This document shows, piece by piece, positions 59,787 to 64,000 of a stretch of DNA of 64,000 nucleotides. The notes beneath the pieces are model-generated. The model was not told the DNA's origin. It did not search any database and saw only the letters and a list, made by a program, of their open reading frames with translations. The stretch is from the NCBI GenBank assembly GCA_036823295.1, contig DAISGD010000011.1, forward strand, positions 7,460 through 71,459, written 5' to 3'. Numbering within the stretch: position 1 is the first letter of the stretch; every line of letters starts with the position of its first letter. The DNA is from UBA4742 sp002403895 (GTDB lineage Bacteria > Actinomycetota > Acidimicrobiia > Acidimicrobiales > Acidimicrobilacustridaceae). Made by a program: the position numbers and the translations under genes.

Positions 59787-60557
59787 TCAGGGCGCGGCCA
59801 GGGCTTCGAGCACGGCGAGGGCACCCCGGGGGCCGTCGACCACGAAGTCGGCGCGCTCCAACAACTGAGGTTCACCCTCGGGGCTGCGGACCCCCACCCG
59901 CAACGTGGCCACGCCTTCAGCCGCCAGCTGGTCGAGGGCATCGAAGGCCGGCAGGTCGCCGAGGTCATCGCCCAGGAAGACGACGGCGTTGAGCCCCTCG
60001 GCCAGCTCGAGAACGGTCGAGCCCTTGTCCACCTCGATCGGTGGGTGGAGCTCATAGGACATCCGCGCCGAGCGAAGCGCCAACCCCGAGCGGGCCGCTT
60101 GCTGTTCGGCCCAGGCCCGTACGTCAGCCTCGCGCTCGGGTCGACCGCGGTAATGGAGCGTCAGCGAGAGGCCCTTCGACTCGATCCGCATGCCCTCGGG
60201 GCCGCGAGCCGCGGCATGGGCGGCCACGTCGTCCACGACCTCCCGCCAGACGCCGCTCAGCGGATGGTCGTGACGTTCGCCGTCGACCACCGTCTCGAGG
60301 CCGTAGAGCCCGGCCAGCAACACCTCGGGCGGGAAGAACGGCTGGAGGAAGGCCACCGGCCGACCCGACACAACCCCGACCCGGGCATAGGTCTGGGCCA
60401 GGTCGGCCAACACCTCGGCGGCCCCGGGCAGCGGGCGAGCCTTGGCCGGCTCGTGGACGATAAGCGAAAGGGTGCCGTCGAAATCGGTGAAGACCGCAGT
60501 GCGGTGCGGCGCGGCGCGCAGGGGAGCCACGGCGGCGAGAAGGGCACTGCCGGCCAT
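59787..60557 (-). CDS. otsB: Trehalose-6-phosphate phosphatase
   Basis: 256 residues of the HAD superfamily. Motif I FTDFDGTLS with the nucleophilic Asp, motif II VSGRP, 'SYELHPPIEVDKGS' with Lys, and motif IV LGDDLGD follow in order. It dephosphorylates trehalose 6-phosphate. Its stop is two bases from the otsA stop on the other strand. It is the last gene of a run DUF3263, LytR_C, otsB with 4-base spacing. Confidence 0.92.
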   Translation of the reverse strand: MAGSALLAAVAPLRAAPHRTAVFTDFDGTLSLIVHEPAKARPLPGAAEVLADLAQTYARVGVVSGRPVAFLQPFFPPEVLLAGLYGLETVVDGERHDHPLSGVWREVVDDVAAHAAARGPEGMRIESKGLSLTLHYRGRPEREADVRAWAEQQAARSGLALRSARMSYELHPPIEVDKGSTVLELAEGLNAVVFLGDDLGDLPAFDALDQLAAEGVATLRVGVRSPEGEPQLLERADFVVDGPRGALAVLEALAAP

Positions 60558-60561
60558 GACG

Positions 60562-61170
60562 TCAGGGGGCGATGGTGGTAGTGGCGTCCGCCGCCGCCGT
60601 GGTGGTGGTCGTGGCCCCTGGGCTCGCCAACTTGCCGTCGGTGCCGATCACGACGAGAACGGTGGTGCCCTTGAGATCGGTGACGGGCGCCGGCGATGGC
60701 ATCGGCTGCACGGCCGATGCGTCCAACCCGAGCGCGGTCGCCACCAACGTGGCCTGCGCCTCGGCCCCGGGCGTGTAGTACACGGCGGTGGTGACGACGC
60801 TGGGGGCGTTGCCCACCTGGACGCCCGTGAACCCCTTGGCCGCCAGGGCGTCGGCCACCAGCCGGGCGCCCGACTTTGTCCCGCTGGCGTTGGCCGAGAA
60901 GACCTTCACGGTGGCTGGGTCCACCGCCACCGTCGTCTGGGTGGTCTCGGTGGTGGGAACGTCACCGCCCTGATTGTCACTCGAGCTGCTGGCCTTGTCC
61001 GACTTGGTGGAGCTGACGAACCCGCCGTCGTCGCTGAACCCCTTGACCAGCAGGATCGCCCCGATGACCACGGCCACGGCCACCAGCACGCCCCCGGCGA
61101 CGGTGTCGCGACGATCGGTGCCGTCTTGGTCAGGTGCGTGCCTGGGAGCGACGCCCCCCGGGTCGCTCAC
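60562..61170 (-). CDS. LytR_C-domain membrane protein (VirR-like)
   Basis: 202 residues: short cytoplasmic head, one membrane helix (about 22-42), Ser/Thr-rich linker, and a C-terminal LytR_C domain ('VKVFSANASGTKSGARLVADALAAKGF', 'GVQVGNAPSV') with a Thr tail. Mycobacterial VirR (Rv0431), which limits vesicle release and shapes the wall, has this structure and, like here, follows a DUF3263 gene. It overlaps DUF3263 by four bases. Confidence 0.87.
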   Translation of the reverse strand: MSDPGGVAPRHAPDQDGTDRRDTVAGGVLVAVAVVIGAILLVKGFSDDGGFVSSTKSDKASSSSDNQGGDVPTTETTQTTVAVDPATVKVFSANASGTKSGARLVADALAAKGFTGVQVGNAPSVVTTAVYYTPGAEAQATLVATALGLDASAVQPMPSPAPVTDLKGTTVLVVIGTDGKLASPGATTTTTAAADATTTIAP

Positions 61171-61427
61171 CGGCCTGGGTGCTCGCTCGCCTGGTATCCC
61201 TCGCTGCGGGCTCGGCGACGACGATCCCGGAGGCGGCGGAGCCGGCGCACCACGAGCGGGTCGTAGGCGTAGGCCTCATCAGACTCGAGGAGTTCATTGA
61301 GGATCTGGTAGTAGCGGGCGCCCGACAGGTCGAAGCGTTCACGGATGGCGGCTTCCTTGGGCCCGGACTCCGTCCACCACGAGCGTTCGAAGTCGAGGAT
61401 CGCCCGGTCGCGGTCAGTGAGCTCCAT
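61167..61427 (-). CDS. DUF3263 protein
   Basis: 86 residues from ATG 61427: MELTDRDRAILDFERSWWTES, 'AIRERFDLSGARYYQILNELL', and an Arg-rich C-terminus. The central section resembles a winged-helix DNA-binding region. The family is almost confined to actinobacteria. In mycobacteria it is Rv0430, next to VirR, as here. Overlaps the LytR_C gene (ATGA). Confidence 0.88.
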   Translation of the reverse strand: MELTDRDRAILDFERSWWTESGPKEAAIRERFDLSGARYYQILNELLESDEAYAYDPLVVRRLRRLRDRRRRARSEGYQASEHPGR

Positions 61428-61548
61428 GCGGGGAACTGTGCTGCACTGGCCACCCCATTGCAAGGACCCTCGCCCGACCTGGTGCGCGGGGCCTCCCGGC
61501 CCGCTCCTCCTGGGTGGTTCGGGCCCGCCGACTACGATCGCCCTCCTC

Positions 61549-61622
61549 GCCCGAGTAGCTCAGCTGGCCAGAGCGCCGCTCTTGTAAAGCGGATGTCGTG
61601 GGTTCGAATCCCACCTCGGGCT
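61549..61622 (+). tRNA. tRNA-Thr (anticodon TGT)
   Basis: 74-nt cloverleaf. Acceptor arms GCCCGAG (61549-61555) and CTCGGGC (61615-61621), D-arm AGCTC..GAGC, anticodon stem CCGCT/AGCGG around loop CTTGTAA (anticodon TGT), T-arm GTGGG-TTCGAAT-CCCAC. No CCA is encoded. It sits at the border of an accessory-looking tail. Confidence 0.96.
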
Positions 61623-61711
61623 CTAGGCTCCCTCGCTCACACGTATCGCCAATCCCAACTCGATCCCTCCCGGGCCATTTGCCAATTGGTCCATATCGGC
61701 TCCTGCGGTAA

Positions 61712-61733
61712 GTATCACGATGTGTGATACGTT
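61712..61733 (+). promoter_or_regulatory. Operator palindrome and -10 of the RHH/MazF module
   Basis: GTATCAC and GTGATAC (61712-61718, 61724-61730) are perfect arms around GATGT. The overlapping TACGTT (61728-61733) fits TANNNT and places transcription start at about 61740, on the GTG itself. It suggests an autoregulated, leaderless transcript. Confidence 0.6.
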
Positions 61734-61739
61734 GGCCTC

Positions 61740-61979
61740 GTGGCTCATGCGATCTCAGTTCGACTCGACGAGGAAGCGGAGCGGGCGTTGCGCTCGCTCG
61801 AGGCCTCTGGCATGTCTCGGTCGGAGGCGATCCGAACCTCGCTGATCGCGTCGGCTCGGCGGCTCCGGCGAAGCTCCGAGCTCGCTGCGGAGGTTTCTTC
61901 GCTCGAAGCCGACGAGCAGGACCGCGACGAGATGCTCGCTGTCGCAGGATTGATGGAGTCGCTGCGTGCTCCGCGGTGA
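61740..61979 (+). CDS. Ribbon-helix-helix antitoxin
   Basis: 79 residues, MAHAISVRLDEEAERALRSL with MSRSEAIRTSLI, the RHH/CopG DNA-binding pattern; an acidic Leu-rich tail follows that would bind the toxin. GTG start at 61740 without ribosome-binding site, in line with a leaderless message. It overlaps the toxin gene by 14 bases. Probably represses the palindrome at 61712-61730. Confidence 0.85.
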   Translation: MAHAISVRLDEEAERALRSLEASGMSRSEAIRTSLIASARRLRRSSELAAEVSSLEADEQDRDEMLAVAGLMESLRAPR

Positions 61980-62283
61980 CGTCTATCGATTCAAGGTGCC
62001 CAAGTCTGTCGGCCACGAACAACACGGCGACAGGTTCGGGGTGGTGGTGCAGGCCGATGAGTTCCTCCCCCGGTCGGTCGTGATCGTGGCGCCGACCTCC
62101 AGGAGTGCGAGATCGGCATCATTTCGACCCGAGGTCGAGATCGCCGGAGAAACGACCCGCGTCCTGGTCGAGCAGATCGGCGCAGTGGATGCTGGCCGCC
62201 TGGGAAGACTCAGCGGCCATCTCAGCCCCGAGGAGATGTGGGGCGTCGACGAAGCACTCATGACCGTTCTCGATCTCGACTGA
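61966..62283 (+). CDS. mazF: MazF/PemK-type mRNA endonuclease toxin
   Basis: 105 residues, 'MLRGDVYRFKVPKSVGHEQHGDRFGVVVQADEF' with the conserved RGDV and GxxRPxVV-like core (GDRFGVVVQ), then 'VIVAPTSRSARSASFRPEVEIAG', 'VLVEQIGAVDAGRL'. MazF-type toxins cut mRNA at short motifs. The start GTG 61966 lies inside the antitoxin gene. Confidence 0.88.
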   Translation: MLRGDVYRFKVPKSVGHEQHGDRFGVVVQADEFLPRSVVIVAPTSRSARSASFRPEVEIAGETTRVLVEQIGAVDAGRLGRLSGHLSPEEMWGVDEALMTVLDLD

Positions 62284-62430
62284 ACGGCCGCTCGCCACCT
62301 CCGCCTCCAGCAGCGTCACCGCTCACCGATGACGACAAGCGGTTCCGACGTTGGCTCGGGGGTCGGTGGCGGATGGCTCAAGACCCGGCGCACCCGCTAG
62401 GAGGGCGGCGACCGAACGTAATATCCGTCC

Positions 62431-62808
62431 ATGCCGTCTCCGAAGCGCGCCGACCTCCACGACTACTACGCCCAACTCCCCGATGTCGCTGTTCCACATC
62501 TCACGAAGCTGCGCGAGCTGTGTCAACAGGGGCTACCGAAGGCCGAAGAGGTGCTCCACTGGAACAATCCCGCGTTTGTGCAAGACGGGACGCGGCTCGT
62601 GATGCTCCAGTCCTATAAGCAGCACTGCTCGCTGCGGTTCCCAACTCGTCTCTTCGCTTCGCAGCGCGAGGCAGTCGAAGCGGCTGACTACGAGGCGGGC
62701 GAGGGCTTCATCAAGCTCCCGTACGACCGCGACCTGCCGGTTGCCCTGCTCAGGCGGCTCATCAAGGCACGCCTCGATGAGTTCGAAGCCCTCGGCGCCG
62801 GCTGGTAG
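62431..62808 (+). CDS. DUF1801 protein
   Basis: 125 residues: 'DYYAQLPDVAVPHLTKLRELCQQ', 'EEVLHWNNPAFVQDGTRLVMLQSYKQHCSLRFP', 'GFIKLPYDRDLPVALLRRLIKARLDE'. This matches the DUF1801 (YdhG-like) fold of unknown role. Independent gene in the accessory tail, 147 bases after mazF. Confidence 0.85.
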   Translation: MPSPKRADLHDYYAQLPDVAVPHLTKLRELCQQGLPKAEEVLHWNNPAFVQDGTRLVMLQSYKQHCSLRFPTRLFASQREAVEAADYEAGEGFIKLPYDRDLPVALLRRLIKARLDEFEALGAGW

Positions 62809-62824
62809 CAGCGGTGGATCCCGG

Positions 62825-63088
62825 GTCACGGGCCAGCCCTCTGTCAGCGACGGCAGCCGCTACCACCACTTCGAGTCCAAGGGCGGAGTGCTCGTCGAAC
62901 TGATTGTGCGGGCCATCGGCGGTTACCAGGACGGCCTATTCGAGGTCCTCGACGCTCACCGGGACGACGCCCTGCGACGGCATCCGAGCGCGCGGTCGGC
63001 CTCCGCATGCCTCCTCGCACTACTCCGAGGCATTAGGCGGCCGAGCGCCCTGGGCGGGCCTGATGCCGCCGAACGGCCCCGAGGTTGA
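62825..63088 (+). pseudogene. TetR-family regulator remnant (N-terminally and C-terminally broken)
   Basis: A fragment 'SVSDGSRYHHFESKGGVLVE...GYQDGLFEVLDAHRDDA' resembles the end of a TetR DNA-binding domain and the first ligand-domain helices (normal form SDGSLYHHFxSK). No plausible start codon with the first helices precedes it. After HRDDA the homologous continuation is lost, and a frame change is likely. Confidence 0.6.
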
Positions 63089-63255
63089 GCCACCGATGTC
63101 ACAAGCGGCGACCGCCTAGAGCGGGCCGCTGGCGGGAGTCCCCGAAGTGCCGCTCCGCGGCACCCCGAACCGGCGTTTGGGAGAACGAGCCGGCGCGTCG
63201 TAGCGGCGGAGAATGTCTGGCGTGCGGTGAGCCCGCAGCTGGCATACTCGATCGC

Positions 63256-63987
63256 GTGGCGGAGACTCACTTCGACGAGTGGATCGCGCAGCGCTACAAG
63301 ACCCTTTGGCCCGAGCTCTTCGATCCTGGCTTGATCGATAGCACTGTCGGGTTCCTCGCCGCGCTGGTCGGTGGCGGATCTGCCCTGGAGTTCGGGATCG
63401 GTACAGGTCGGATCGCATTGCCGCTGAGCCGGCGAGGCGTACGAGTTCACGGGATCGAGCTCTCTCAGCCGATGATCACGCAGTTGCGGTCGGACCGTGA
63501 CGGTTCGAACATTGGTGTGACACTCGGCGACTTCGCCACCACAGTCGTCGAAGGCACATTCGACCTCGTCTACCTCCTGCGGAACACCATCACCAACCTC
63601 ACCACCCAGACCGAGCAGGTCGGGTGCTTCGCCAACGCGGCACAGCACCTACAGCCAGGCGGCACCTTCCTAGTGGAGAACTACGTTCCCGAACTGCGTC
63701 GCCTACCACCCGGTGAGAACAGCCATGTGTTCACCGCCACACCCACCCACATCGGCGTCGGCGAGTACGACTTCGTGAACCAGATCGAGGTGTCTCGGCA
63801 TTGGTGGAGGATCGATGACGAGCTGAAGGCGTTCTCGTCCCCGCACCGCTACGTATGGCCATCCGAGCTCGACCTCATGGCACGCCTCGCCGGGCTCGTG
63901 CCCATCGGACGCTGGAACGACTGGGATCGTTCGCCGTTCACAGCCGGGAGCCGCTCGCATATCTCCGTCTGGCAGAAGGCTGCGTAG
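63256..63987 (+). CDS. Class I SAM-dependent methyltransferase
   Basis: 243 residues from GTG 63256. Motif I ALEFGIGTGRIALPLSRRG, acidic end of strand 2 (HGIELSQPM), motif II 'FDLVYLLRNTITNL', and 'LQPGGTFLVENYVPEL' show a Methyltransf_25/11-type enzyme. The C-terminal part 'HVFTATPTHIGVGEYDFVNQ' has an extra beta-rich section. The frame is open upstream without homology. It may methylate a small natural product or antibiotic. Accessory region; the gene is complete. Confidence 0.85.
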   Translation: MAETHFDEWIAQRYKTLWPELFDPGLIDSTVGFLAALVGGGSALEFGIGTGRIALPLSRRGVRVHGIELSQPMITQLRSDRDGSNIGVTLGDFATTVVEGTFDLVYLLRNTITNLTTQTEQVGCFANAAQHLQPGGTFLVENYVPELRRLPPGENSHVFTATPTHIGVGEYDFVNQIEVSRHWWRIDDELKAFSSPHRYVWPSELDLMARLAGLVPIGRWNDWDRSPFTAGSRSHISVWQKAA

Positions 63988-64000
63988 CCGGCGATCAGGG

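Noticed and set aside
1..64000. CRISPR arrays, insertion sequences or prophage genes
   Set aside because: No direct-repeat arrays with spacers, transposases, integrases or phage structural genes were seen.

Overview
The window is high-GC bacterial DNA with dense, short-spaced genes on both strands. The gene content points to an actinobacterium, and I infer an uncultured member of or near the Acidimicrobiia. Pointers are a mycothiol-type LmbE deacetylase/amidase, a HemQ coproheme decarboxylase with a protoporphyrinogen-oxidase-family flavoenzyme, a class E sortase, a DUF3263/LytR_C pair like mycobacterial Rv0430/Rv0431, GpgS, and TANNNT-type -10 boxes with an apparently leaderless transcript. 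A run of ten Ns (7644-7653) shows that this is a scaffold, probably from a draft or metagenome assembly.

Layout. 1-9.3 kb: 3' part of a porphyrinogen oxidase, an NlpC/P60 hydrolase, an esterase, a lipoprotein, methionine aminopeptidase, an orphan metal-binding lipoprotein, sortase E, a PECR-like SDR and apolipoprotein N-acyltransferase. 9.4-12.1 kb: ABC-F ATPase and quinone oxidoreductase. 12.1-16.7 kb: a GT4 glycosyltransferase, methyltransferase and alpha/alpha-toroid protein behind a TetR-type palindrome, facing a CmcI-like methyltransferase and a GtrA membrane protein. This looks like an undescribed envelope-glycoconjugate locus. 16.7-18.8 kb: arsenic module arsR / arsI-aqpS-arsC around a long dyad. 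18.9-31 kb: TesB thioesterase, PQQ-type sugar dehydrogenase, PAP2 protein, AbrB/PIN-like toxin-antitoxin pair, GT4 and LmbE enzymes, a flippase-like membrane protein, a second NlpC/P60 hydrolase, an LLM flavoprotein and a transglutaminase/GH25/DUF998 run. 31-38.5 kb: cold-shock protein with a strong terminator, then assorted metabolic genes.

38.5-42.7 kb: glnB-glnD, preceded in frame by what reads as the cytoplasmic C-terminal tail of an AmtB ammonium transporter whose membrane domain is absent. A CoA-disulfide-reductase-like flavoprotein occupies the space where amtB would be expected. 43-52.7 kb: two gene-poor patches, an SGNH hydrolase, paired hypothetical genes, LarE, HemQ, an FdhF/YdeP-type molybdoenzyme with FdhD, and GroEL with a CIRCE operator and a strong terminator. 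52.9-61.4 kb: a flavoprotein, a MoaD-like carrier, GpgS, amidase, glycerate kinase, trehalose-phosphate synthase and phosphatase, LytR_C and DUF3263. This part looks devoted to compatible solutes and the envelope. 61.5-64 kb: tRNA-Thr(TGT), followed by an accessory-looking tail with an RHH/MazF module, DUF1801, a TetR remnant and a methyltransferase.

Functions that recur are cell-envelope building and remodelling, haem synthesis by the coproporphyrin route, metalloid resistance, nitrogen signalling and small-solute synthesis. Two families of short dispersed repeats are present.
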